Source of the DNA: an uncultured Ruminococcus sp.
Lineage (GTDB): Bacteria; Bacillota; Clostridia; Monoglobales; Monoglobaceae
Direction: 5' to 3'
NCBI GenBank assembly: GCA_902766745.1
Contig: CACXES010000017.1
Coordinates: forward strand, 1-64,000
Length of the DNA: 64,000 bases
The stretch's first letter is position 1; each line of letters starts with the position of its first letter. Made by a program: the position numbers and the translations under genes. The notes under the pieces were generated by a model that ran no database searches, had not been told where the DNA came from, and saw only the letters and a program-made list of their open reading frames with translations. Below are positions 52,415 through 60,832 of this stretch, piece by piece.

Positions 52415-54583
52415 TTACAGACCCTTCATGCTTAGACTTATCCTGTTTTTCTTCGGGTCAGCCTCCAGAACCTTTACCTTGACAATGTCGCCGATGGAGA
52501 CAACCTCCATGGGATGCTTGACAAATTTATCGGAAAGCTGAGAGATATGTACAAGTCCGTCCTGGTGTACGCCTATATCCACAAAGGCGCCGAAATCAAT
52601 TACGTTTCTGACGGTTCCCGTAAGTATCATGCCCTCCTTTAAGTCCTCAATACTCATTACGTCCGTGCGAAGCACCGGCTGCTCAACATCGTCACGGGGG
52701 TCACGGCCGGGCTTCATAAGCTCGTCCACAATATCGCGGAGGGTGGGGAGTCCGATTTCAGCCTCATTGGAAAGCTTTTCCGCACCGTATGCCTTAACCT
52801 TTGCCGACAGATCGCCTAAGTTGTTTTTGTTGATATCCTCGGCAGTATAGCCGCACTTTTCGAGAATAACCGCTGCCGCACCGTAGCTTTCGGGGTGAAC
52901 CGAGGTGTTGTCCAAGACGTTTTTGCCGTCTTTTATCCGCAGGAAGCCTGCACACTGCTCAAATGCCTTCGGGCCGAGCTTGGGAACCTTTTTAAGCTGT
53001 GCGCGTGAGGTAAACGCACCCTCCTCTTCACGGTAGGTCACAATGTTCCGTGCAACGGCGGAGGATATGCCCGATATGTGGGACAAGAGGGGAGCCGAGG
53101 CTGTGTTCAAATCAGCACCGACACTGTTGACAACATCCTCAACCACACCGCCCAATGCCTCGCCCAGACGTTTCTGATTCATATCGTGCTGATACTGACC
53201 TACGCCTATTGCCTTTGGCTCGATTTTAACAAGCTCCGCAAGGGGATCCTGTACACGGCGTGCAATGGAGATTGCACTTCGCTTTGTTACATCAAAGTCG
53301 GGAAATTCCTCTGCGCCCAGCTTAGACGCAGAGTAGACGGAGGCGCCTGCTTCGTTGGTGATGATGTACTTGACCTTGCAGTCGGGAATAGAGCGCAGAA
53401 CCTCGGCGGCAAACATCTCGGTTTCCTTTGAGGCAGTACCGTTGCCGATAGATATAAGGTCAACATCGTATTTTTTAATAAGCTCCTTAATATAAGCCGC
53501 CGCCGAAGCCTTTTGTGCTTCGGAATGAGTAACAAAGATAACGCCGGTGTCGAGAACCTTTCCCGTTTCGTCCACAACCCCAACCTTGCAGCCTGTGCGG
53601 TAGCCGGGGTCAAGACCTATTACCACCTTGCCGTGAATGGGCGGCTGCATAAGCAGATTCTTCAGATTAAACTTAAATACCGTTATTGCCTGCTCCTGTG
53701 CCTGCTCGGTCAGCTCGTTCCTTATTTCTCGCTCCACCGAGGGCTGAATCAGGCGGCTGTAGGAATCCCGCACTGCCTGCTCCACATAAGGCGTGGTGGG
53801 TGCAGGGTGCTTGGGCGTTTCCTTTTTCAAAAGATAATTTATAATCCTGTCGGTGTCACATTCGAGAGAAACCGACAAAAAACCCTCCTTCTCGCCTCTG
53901 TCAATGGCAAGAATGCGGTGAGGTGCAATTCTCTTGCACGCCTCCGAGAAGTCGTAATACATACGATAAACGCTGTCCTCCTCGCCCGTTGCGGCGGTAT
54001 TGATAACACCGGTATTATAGGTGAGCTCTCGTATCCTCTTGCGGTGGTCGGCATTGTCGGACACGTTTTCCGCAATAATATCCATTGCGCCGGCAAGAGC
54101 CTCCTCTGCGCTTGCGACCTCCTTCTCCTCGCTGATATACTCCGCTGCAGCGGCGTCTATATCGATAGTGTCGGGATTTTGCGCATACAAAAGCTCCGCA
54201 AGGGGTTCAAGGCCTTTAGCCTTGGCAACCGTGGCACGGGTCTTGCGCTTGGGGCGGAACGGGCGGTAAATATCCTCAATCTCGGTCAGCTTTGTGCAGG
54301 CATCAATCGCCGCCGCAAGCTCCTCCGTAAGATTGCCTTGCTCCTCAATAATGCGCTTTACATCCGCCTTTCTCTCCTCCATGCTGCGGAGATAGGCAAG
54401 TCGCTCCTCCAGTTCTCTGAGCTTCTCGTCATTTAATTCGCCTGTTGCCTCTTTTCGATATCGGGCGATAAACGGAACCGTATTTCCGGCATCCAAAAGC
54501 TCAACTGCGTGCTCCACCTGCCATAGCTTTAGGTCAAGCTCTGCAGATAGTTGTTCGTTTACTGTCATATTTTTATCCTCCAT
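52415..54583 (-). CDS. tex: Tex family RNA-binding protein with S1 domain
   Basis: Tex proteins (Spt6-related) are conserved, RNA-binding factors linked to transcription and, in some Firmicutes, ribosome association. The 722-residue protein has the N-terminal Tex helical region (TVPFIARYRKEATGELNDEK), a YqgF/RNase H-like domain (about 325-450; VVIGLDPGYRTGCKVGVVDE), helix-hairpin-helix repeats (RAQLKKVPKLGPKAFEQCAG) and a C-terminal S1 domain (about 648-720; GTVRNVIDFGAFVDIGVHQD). Length is normal. It lies 28 nt after polC and ends right at the parS pair. Its exact cellular role here is unknown. Confidence 0.95.
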   Translation of the reverse strand: MEDKNMTVNEQLSAELDLKLWQVEHAVELLDAGNTVPFIARYRKEATGELNDEKLRELEERLAYLRSMEERKADVKRIIEEQGNLTEELAAAIDACTKLTEIEDIYRPFRPKRKTRATVAKAKGLEPLAELLYAQNPDTIDIDAAAAEYISEEKEVASAEEALAGAMDIIAENVSDNADHRKRIRELTYNTGVINTAATGEEDSVYRMYYDFSEACKRIAPHRILAIDRGEKEGFLSVSLECDTDRIINYLLKKETPKHPAPTTPYVEQAVRDSYSRLIQPSVEREIRNELTEQAQEQAITVFKFNLKNLLMQPPIHGKVVIGLDPGYRTGCKVGVVDETGKVLDTGVIFVTHSEAQKASAAAYIKELIKKYDVDLISIGNGTASKETEMFAAEVLRSIPDCKVKYIITNEAGASVYSASKLGAEEFPDFDVTKRSAISIARRVQDPLAELVKIEPKAIGVGQYQHDMNQKRLGEALGGVVEDVVNSVGADLNTASAPLLSHISGISSAVARNIVTYREEEGAFTSRAQLKKVPKLGPKAFEQCAGFLRIKDGKNVLDNTSVHPESYGAAAVILEKCGYTAEDINKNNLGDLSAKVKAYGAEKLSNEAEIGLPTLRDIVDELMKPGRDPRDDVEQPVLRTDVMSIEDLKEGMILTGTVRNVIDFGAFVDIGVHQDGLVHISQLSDKFVKHPMEVVSIGDIVKVKVLEADPKKNRISLSMKGL

Positions 54584-54611
54584 ATATGTAATAGATTATC
54601 TTAAAAATATA

Positions 54612-57600
54612 TTAGCCAAGCATACTGAAAAAGTCAATCTGGCTGGTCTCGGAAAGACCGTTTAAAACGCCGTTTTCGGAAAGTGTTTCAATAACCGCCT
54701 TTGTTATTCCGGCACGGCTTTTAAGATCCTCGACGGACAGAAATTTGCCATCCTCGCGGGCGTGCATGATAGACTCCGCTGCGGCATCGCCCACGCCGGC
54801 AAAGGCGTTAAGCGGCGGCAGAATGGCATTTCCTACCTTGCGAAACTTCTTCGCATGGGATTCGTACAAGTCCACGGGCAGAAATTCGATTTTCCGCTCG
54901 TACATCTCAAGGCAGATTTCCAGTATGGTGTAGAGGGATTTCTCGGTTGCGGACATACTGCTGCCCTTTAGGCTCAGCTTCTGCATCTCGGATTTGACCT
55001 TTGCTTCGCCCTTCGCCATGAGTGCAGCGTCAAACAGGTCAGCCCTGACAGTAAAATACGCAATGTAAAATTCAGTCGGATAGTACACCTTGAAATACGC
55101 AATACGCAGTGCCATCATAACATATGCGGCGGCATGCGCCTTCGGGAACATATACTTTATCTTTTTACACGAGTCAATGTACCAGTCGGGAACGTTATTT
55201 TCGCGCATGGCGGTTTCAAAATCCTCGGGCATGCCCTCCTTGGCGGCACGTCCCTTTCTGACAAATTCCATTATCTTAAACGCCGTACTCGGGTCGAGAC
55301 CGTGCTGAATCAGATATACCATTATATCGTCACGCAGACCGATAACCTCGGACAGCGACGCCGTTCCGGCACGGACAAGATCCTGCGCATTGTTGAGCCA
55401 TACGTCCGTACCGTGGGACAGGCCGGAAATAATCAGAAGCTCCACGAAGGTGGAGGGCTTTGTGTCCACAAGCATGCCGCGCACAAAGGAAGTGCCGAAC
55501 TCCGGCACGCCGAAGGTTCCCACCTTGCTCCCTATCTGCTCGGGAGTTACGCCGAGAGCCTCAGTGCCGGAGAAAAGGCTCATCACCTTGGGGTCGGCAA
55601 GAGGCAGCTCTGAGGCGTTAAGCCCGGTCAAGTCCTCAAGCATCCTGATGGTCGATGGGTCATCGTGACCGAGAATGTCCAGCTTTAAAAGGTTATCGTG
55701 TATCGAATGGAAGTCGAAGTGAGTGGTAATAATGTCCGAATCCTTCTTGTCCGCCGGGTGCTGAATGGGACAGAAGTCGTGTATGTCCATGGTCTTGGGG
55801 CAGACAATGATTCCGCCCGGGTGCTGACCCGTGGTGCGCTTGACGTCAACCATACCCCGTGACACCCGAAGAAGCTCCTCCTCCGGTGCTTCGATTCCCT
55901 TTTCTTCGTAATATTTCTTGGCAAAGCCTATGGCGGTCTTATCGGCAATTGTGCCGATGGTTCCCGCCTTGAAAACATACCCCTCGCCGAAAAGCTCGCC
56001 AACGTACTTGTGTGCCGTTGCCTGATACTCGCCCGAGAAGTTAAGGTCGATATCCGGAACCTTGTCGCCCTTGAAGCCGAGGAAGGTCTCAAAGGGAATC
56101 ATAAGTCCGTCCTTTTTGTACTTCGTTCCGCACTCGGGACAGTCCTTGTCGGGCATATCGATACCCGTGGGATATTCGCCGTGCTCAAACCATTCGCTGT
56201 GCTTGCAGTTCGGGCAGACGTAGTGCGGACACAGGGCGTTTACCTCGGTTATGTCCGACAGAAATGCCGCAAAGGACGAGCCTACACTCCCTCGGGAGCC
56301 GACAAGATAGCCGGCATCGTTGGACTTCTTTACAAGCTTGTGCGCTATCATATACATAACGGAATAACCGTATTTCACAATACAGTCAAGCTCCTTGTCC
56401 ATGCGCTCCTGAACAATTTTCGGCAGAACCTCGCCGTAGATTCGGTGCGCCTTCTTGTGGCACATATCCACCAAGTCCTGCTCGCAGTTCTCAATTGACG
56501 GCGGATAGGAGCCGTCTCTGACCGGCTGAATTACCTCGCACATATCTGCGATTTTGTTGGTGTTTGTGATAACAACCTCCCTCGCCCGGTCGCCGAGATA
56601 CGAAAATTCCTCCAGCATCTCCTCGGTGGTTCGCAGGTATAGCGGAGCCTGCTCGTCTGCGTCCGAAAAGCCCTGAGCACCCATAAGAATGCGGCGGTAC
56701 ATGGCATCCTCCGGATCCATAAAGTGCACGTCACAGGTGGCAACGGTCGGAATGTTAAGCTTGTCACCAAGGGCGATAATCCTCCTGTTAATGTTCCGCA
56801 AGTCCTCCTCCGAGGCAACAGTTCCGTTTCTCAGCATGAAGGCGTTGTTCCCCAGCGGCTGAATCTCTAAATAGTCGTAGAACGCCGCAATATCCAAAAG
56901 CTCCTCCTCGCTCTTTCCGTCAATAATCGCACGGTACAGCTCCCCCGCCTCGCAGGCGGAGCCGATGATTATTCCGTCACGGAACTGCTCTATTACGCTC
57001 TTTGGCATAACGGGTTTTTTGTAAAAATATTCCAGATTAGATTTGGAAATGAGTTGGTATAGGTTTTTCAACCCAACATAGTTTCTGGCAAGCAGAATTA
57101 TATGGTACTTCTGCCCCTTTAAAAGGTCGGGACGTGTTTTTATGCTTATCTCCTGTGCAGAGTCGCCGGATTTCTCGGCAATATCCATAAATTTCAGGAA
57201 TATCTCCGCCGTAGCTGCTGCATCATCCACCGCACGGTGGTGGTTTTCGAGGCTGACGTCTAAACGCTTGCAGACCGCATCAAGGGAGTGCTTTTTCTCG
57301 TTCGGGAACAATTCCCTCGACAGTTTTAGTGTGTCAAGGGTCTTGTTGTGAAATTCAAGCCCCTGCTCCGCCGCATTGTAACGGATAAAGCCGCAGTCAA
57401 AGGAGGCGTTGTGCGCCACAACGGTGCAGTCGCGGCAGAAGCTTAAAAATTCCGGCAGAACATGAGAAATATCCGGCATGTCCGCCACCATTTGATCGGA
57501 AATGCCGGTAAGCTCCGTTATGTTGGGCGGAATGGGTACGCCGGGGTTTATAAGCTGCGAGAATTTGTCGCAGATTTCGCCGTTTTCGATTTTGATTGCG

Positions 57601-58910
57601 CCGATTTCGGTAATGCGGCAGTTGGTGGGCGAAAGGCCGGTGGTCTCGATGTCGAACACCACATATTTTCCGTTTCGCTTTAAATCCGAAAGATTTGTGC
57701 CGGGCTTGGTATCGTTTATCAGATACCCCTCTATCCCGTAGATAACCTTTATGTCGCCGCCGCCCTTGCGTATTCCGCAAACGGCCTTGTGAGCATCGGG
57801 GAATGCCTGCGCCACACCGTGGTCGGTAATGGCAATGGCAGAATGTCCCCACTTTGCCGCACGCTTGACCAGATCCCCGGCGGAGGAGATTCCGTCCATG
57901 GCGCTCATCTTGGTGTGAAGATGAAGCTCCACACGCTTTTCCTCGCTCTTGTCCATTCGAATGGACGGATTTTCCATAAGCTCCACCGATTTGACCTTCA
58001 AAATCGGCCGTCTTGCATAGGTGTCAACCTCATAGGTGCCCGAAAGACGGACAAGGCTGTCGGTGTGCACAAGCTTCAAAACCTTGGACAGCTTCTCCGT
58101 ATCGCCGAAGACGTTGGCAGAGCAAGCCCATGAATCGTCACCGATTGCAAAGGTTATCGAGCTTCTCGTTCCGCTGCCGAACTTGGGATTTCCCTTTATC
58201 TCGCGGACGTCAATTTTTAAAACAGTACCCTGTATAACCGATATATCGGGATTTCCGCCCTCAGGCGGCAGTGAAAGTGACGATATGGGCATCGGTGGCT
58301 CGGCGGACGGCCGTCCGAAGAGTACGCCGCTCTTTTGCTCGGATGCAGGCTCGGCGGATGTCGGGGGAAGAACGGCTTTTTTCTCGGCAAGCTTCTTCTC
58401 CTCCTCCGAGCGTGCCGCAAGGTAGCTTTCAACGTCAATCTCGCTGAAGCTGAGCTCAACGGTATAGTCTTTACCGAGCTCCCGCCGCAGTGCGGAGCAT
58501 AAAAATTCGGTTATGTTGTGACGGCGGAGCATATCCTCGCCGCCGACAATGCCGGATATTATGACCCGGTCCCCGTCAAGCTCTGCATGAGCGTCCGTAA
58601 GATATGCACGACAGGCACCGTGATCTCTGACAAAGGCGGCAAGCAGACCGTCGAGATATTCGCCGTCCGGTGTGTAGCCGGGCATATAAAGGGATATGTC
58701 CACACGGCTTAAATGATACGCAGCCTCAACCGCCGCCGAGTATTCCAAAAGTACCGCACGCTCGATGGGTTCACTGCAGGATAAGGCTATATCAACGGTA
58801 TTTTTTGAAATATTCAGATGACAAGACTTAAGCTCACAACGCTCAAGAACAACCCCAAATGCCTCGGGGATCGATACCTTGTCGAATAATTCTAAAATTC
58901 CTTTACTCAT
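54612..58910 (-). CDS. polC: DNA polymerase III, PolC-type alpha subunit
   Basis: PolC is the replicative polymerase of Firmicutes, with built-in proofreading. The 1432-residue protein has an N-terminal region (1-190), OB domain (about 225-310), a PHP domain split by the exonuclease (PHP start LHLHTKMSAMDGISSAGDL), the DEDD exonuclease (about 412-580; VFDIETTGLSPTNCRITEIG), a zinc-binding segment (about 895-935, CPNC...CPEC), palm Asp motif VPDIDLNFSGE (about 950), and a C-terminal HhH region. Length matches B. subtilis PolC (1437). It is between ispG and tex on the same strand, 47 nt from ispG. Confidence 0.97.
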   Translation of the reverse strand: MSKGILELFDKVSIPEAFGVVLERCELKSCHLNISKNTVDIALSCSEPIERAVLLEYSAAVEAAYHLSRVDISLYMPGYTPDGEYLDGLLAAFVRDHGACRAYLTDAHAELDGDRVIISGIVGGEDMLRRHNITEFLCSALRRELGKDYTVELSFSEIDVESYLAARSEEEKKLAEKKAVLPPTSAEPASEQKSGVLFGRPSAEPPMPISSLSLPPEGGNPDISVIQGTVLKIDVREIKGNPKFGSGTRSSITFAIGDDSWACSANVFGDTEKLSKVLKLVHTDSLVRLSGTYEVDTYARRPILKVKSVELMENPSIRMDKSEEKRVELHLHTKMSAMDGISSAGDLVKRAAKWGHSAIAITDHGVAQAFPDAHKAVCGIRKGGGDIKVIYGIEGYLINDTKPGTNLSDLKRNGKYVVFDIETTGLSPTNCRITEIGAIKIENGEICDKFSQLINPGVPIPPNITELTGISDQMVADMPDISHVLPEFLSFCRDCTVVAHNASFDCGFIRYNAAEQGLEFHNKTLDTLKLSRELFPNEKKHSLDAVCKRLDVSLENHHRAVDDAAATAEIFLKFMDIAEKSGDSAQEISIKTRPDLLKGQKYHIILLARNYVGLKNLYQLISKSNLEYFYKKPVMPKSVIEQFRDGIIIGSACEAGELYRAIIDGKSEEELLDIAAFYDYLEIQPLGNNAFMLRNGTVASEEDLRNINRRIIALGDKLNIPTVATCDVHFMDPEDAMYRRILMGAQGFSDADEQAPLYLRTTEEMLEEFSYLGDRAREVVITNTNKIADMCEVIQPVRDGSYPPSIENCEQDLVDMCHKKAHRIYGEVLPKIVQERMDKELDCIVKYGYSVMYMIAHKLVKKSNDAGYLVGSRGSVGSSFAAFLSDITEVNALCPHYVCPNCKHSEWFEHGEYPTGIDMPDKDCPECGTKYKKDGLMIPFETFLGFKGDKVPDIDLNFSGEYQATAHKYVGELFGEGYVFKAGTIGTIADKTAIGFAKKYYEEKGIEAPEEELLRVSRGMVDVKRTTGQHPGGIIVCPKTMDIHDFCPIQHPADKKDSDIITTHFDFHSIHDNLLKLDILGHDDPSTIRMLEDLTGLNASELPLADPKVMSLFSGTEALGVTPEQIGSKVGTFGVPEFGTSFVRGMLVDTKPSTFVELLIISGLSHGTDVWLNNAQDLVRAGTASLSEVIGLRDDIMVYLIQHGLDPSTAFKIMEFVRKGRAAKEGMPEDFETAMRENNVPDWYIDSCKKIKYMFPKAHAAAYVMMALRIAYFKVYYPTEFYIAYFTVRADLFDAALMAKGEAKVKSEMQKLSLKGSSMSATEKSLYTILEICLEMYERKIEFLPVDLYESHAKKFRKVGNAILPPLNAFAGVGDAAAESIMHAREDGKFLSVEDLKSRAGITKAVIETLSENGVLNGLSETSQIDFFSMLG

Positions 58911-58957
58911 TATGTATATACATTTCCTTTCAAATTTCGATTTTCGATTGTATTTTC

Positions 58958-60010
58958 CTATGCTTCATCGGCGGTTTTGTGCGCCTCCTCTATGAGGATT
59001 TCGGCAATCTTATCCTCGGGGATTTTGCGGATAATCTTGCCGCGGCGGAATAAAACCGCACAGCCGTCGCCGCCGGCAATTCCGATATCCGCATCGGCAG
59101 CCTCGCCGGGACCGTTTACCACACAGCCCATAACGGCAATCTTCATCCGCTTCTTTATGTCGGCGACCCCGTCCCGAACACGGTTCGCAATGGGAATAAG
59201 ATCAATCTTTGTGCGGCCGCAGGTGGGGCAGGCGACTATATCCACAAAATCCCCGTATAAATCAAGGGATTTCAGAATAAGCTTTGCCGCCTCAATCTCC
59301 TCGGCGGGGTCGGCGGTCAGTGATACACGAATGGTGTCGCCGATACCGTCCGCCAAAAGTGCGCCTATGCCGACGGCAGACTTGACAATTCCCTCACGGT
59401 ACGTCCCTGCCTCGGTCACGCCCAGATGCAAAGGATAGTCAAACTCCTCGTGCGCCAGGCGATAGGCGGCAATTGTGGTCTTAACATCGGAGGACTTCAT
59501 GGACAGAACAATGTCGTCAAAGCCGCAGCGGTTCAATATCTCAATGTGCCCACGTGCGCTCTCGACCATGGCGCGTGCGAGATCTCCGCCGCATCGCTCC
59601 AAAAGTCCGGCTTCAAGGGATCCTCCGTTTACACCGATACGAATGGGAATTTTTGCGGCAGACGCAGCAGCGGCAACCTTTGCCGCATTTTCTTCGCCGC
59701 CGAGATTTCCGGGATTGATACGAATTTTGTCTACGCCTGCGTCAATGCACATCAGTGCCAGGCGATAGTCAAAGTGTATATCCGCCACCACCGGCATGGG
59801 CGAAAGTCGTACAATTTCCGCCATTGCCTCCGCCGCCTTGCGGTCGGGTACGGCAAGCCGCACAATGTCGCACCCGGCATCGGATAGCCGTTTTAGCTGC
59901 TCGCCCACCGCCGAAAGGTCGGCGGTGGGAACGTTCAGCATCGACTGTATCGCAATTTTTGCACCGTTGCCTATAGTAATGTTTCCTATTTTTACAGACC
60001 TCATGTCCAT
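58958..60010 (-). CDS. ispG: 4-hydroxy-3-methylbut-2-enyl diphosphate synthase IspG (GcpE)
   Basis: IspG converts MEcPP to HMBPP in the non-mevalonate isoprenoid pathway, which also feeds undecaprenyl phosphate. This 350-residue protein opens VKIGNITIGNGAKIAIQSML, has VVADIHFDYRLAL, RINPGNLGG and the three [4Fe-4S] cysteines in CPTCGRTKIDL and GCVVNGPGEA. ATG 60010 or GTG 60013 may be used; the ribosome site is weak (AAGACGG). It is the first gene of an apparent ispG-polC-tex run, with a promoter at 60041-60069. The bacterial single-domain form is normal in length. Confidence 0.95.
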   Translation of the reverse strand: MDMRSVKIGNITIGNGAKIAIQSMLNVPTADLSAVGEQLKRLSDAGCDIVRLAVPDRKAAEAMAEIVRLSPMPVVADIHFDYRLALMCIDAGVDKIRINPGNLGGEENAAKVAAAASAAKIPIRIGVNGGSLEAGLLERCGGDLARAMVESARGHIEILNRCGFDDIVLSMKSSDVKTTIAAYRLAHEEFDYPLHLGVTEAGTYREGIVKSAVGIGALLADGIGDTIRVSLTADPAEEIEAAKLILKSLDLYGDFVDIVACPTCGRTKIDLIPIANRVRDGVADIKKRMKIAVMGCVVNGPGEAADADIGIAGGDGCAVLFRRGKIIRKIPEDKIAEILIEEAHKTADEA

Positions 60011-60040
60011 CACCGTCTTAAGTAAATTTGAGTATTATCT

Positions 60041-60069
60041 ATTTTATCATAACGTCGCCGCAACTTCAA
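60041..60069 (-). promoter_or_regulatory. Promoter of ispG-polC
   Basis: On the minus strand TTGAAG (60069-60064), 17 nt, TAAAAT (60046-60041). Confidence 0.7.
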
Positions 60070-60114
60070 GTAGATTTTAAAATAATTTTTACTTGAAAAT
60101 GAGTTACTTCCTTA

Positions 60115-60160
60115 AATAATATAAACGGGAGATTAAAAATAATATAAACGGGAGGTTGAA
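60115..60160. repeat. 23-nt tandem duplication
   Basis: Two adjacent 23-nt units (60115-60137, 60138-60160) sharing AATAATATAAACGGGAG, with 2 differences near the end (ATTAAA versus GTTGAA). Confidence 0.75.
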
Positions 60161-60219
60161 TAGTAAAAAACAAATTCCCTCGGAACAAATCCGAAGCTTT
60201 ATACGTCTAAATCAATGAA

Positions 60220-60333
60220 GGACGAAAATCGCCGCAGCGGTTTAAGAACGGCAGGCAGGCGCCTAACTGCGGCGATACGTCCCGTTTCACCTTGGCTTAA
60301 CAGCTTTGAAACAAAACTTTAAAGATTTTTTTT
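60220..60333 (+). other. Strong double hairpin followed by a T8 tract
   Basis: GGACG + ATCGCCGCAG (60220-60237) pairs with CTGCGGCGAT + CGTCC (60267-60282), a 15-bp stem with a small bulge, followed by GTTTCA/TGAAAC (60284-60289, 60307-60312) and T8 at 60326-60333. It could be the end of a small RNA, or an insulator terminator protecting the SLH promoters. No promoter upstream was recognised with confidence. Confidence 0.45.
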
Positions 60334-60343
60334 CTAAAAGCAC

Positions 60344-60372
60344 TTGACATATGTCGTCTTCGGTATTAAAAT
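60344..60372 (+). promoter_or_regulatory. Upstream promoter P1 for a structured leader or sRNA
   Basis: TTGACA (60344-60349), 17 nt, TAAAAT (60367-60372). Start expected near 60379. Confidence 0.7.
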
Positions 60373-60378
60373 GTAGAT

Positions 60379-60600
60379 GTACAGGACTAAATGGCGATTA
60401 TATATATGTCGTGTGCAAGATTTGCGTTTTCGGGCTGCCTCCCGTGACGCGGTGCGGTGCTGTGCTGCCGCTTGAATTTGGCACATTATTTTAGAGGGGA
60501 GCGTAATGTCAGACAAGTGAAACCGCTTTTAACACTGGCTCCGATTTGTTGGGGGTCGGGCAAACGGAGAGACCTGCATCCGTTTATATGTCAGATTTGT
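60379..60600 (+). ncRNA. Candidate structured RNA (unassigned) upstream of the SLH gene
   Basis: Predicted by eye downstream of promoter P1. An 11-bp stem with one mismatch (60412-60422 with 60475-60485) encloses two hairpins (GCG.CGGG/CCCG.CGC at 60424-60450; GCGG/CCGC at 60454-60471), a three-way junction. Further on, GGTC (60554-60557) can pair with GACC (60571-60574) in the loop of AAACGGA/TCCGTTT (60562-60568, 60579-60585), an H-type pseudoknot, while CTCCG (60539-60543) can compete for CGGAG (60565-60569). No clear terminator follows, so it may be a leader rather than a free sRNA. I could not match it to 6S, tmRNA, SRP, RNase P or a known riboswitch. Confidence 0.4.
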
Positions 60601-60683
60601 TGAAAAATAGTTTCATAATTTAGTAAAATAGTTGTAACTTTTTGTTGAGATTGTTACAAATCTATTAAAATTTCAATTTGTTA

Positions 60684-60713
60684 TTGACATTTTGCTGTCT
60701 TTGGTGATATAAT
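60684..60713 (+). promoter_or_regulatory. Promoter P2 of the SLH gene
   Basis: TTGACA (60684-60689), 18 nt, TATAAT (60708-60713), both hexamers perfect. Start near 60720, leader ~113 nt with hairpin TATGCA/TGCATA near 60766-60787. Confidence 0.85.
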
Positions 60714-60832
60714 GTGAAATAAGTTAATAACTATACTGCATCTATTTGTGGCGTTATTGACTTATTATGCATCGTAGGCGGTGCATATGAAGCAGAAAAA
60801 AATTAAATTTATATTTTAAGGAGGATTTGAGA

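Noticed and set aside
53513-54436. A 307-residue + strand open frame inside tex
   Set aside because: Antisense to conserved Tex helices; composition typical of a reverse-frame shadow.
60379-60600. 6S RNA, tmRNA, SRP RNA, or c-di-AMP/c-di-GMP riboswitch
   Set aside because: Fragments such as GGGCAAAC and GAGACCTGCATCCG recall parts of c-di-GMP and c-di-AMP aptamers, but the other required conserved segments are missing, and no 6S, tmRNA or SRP signature is present.
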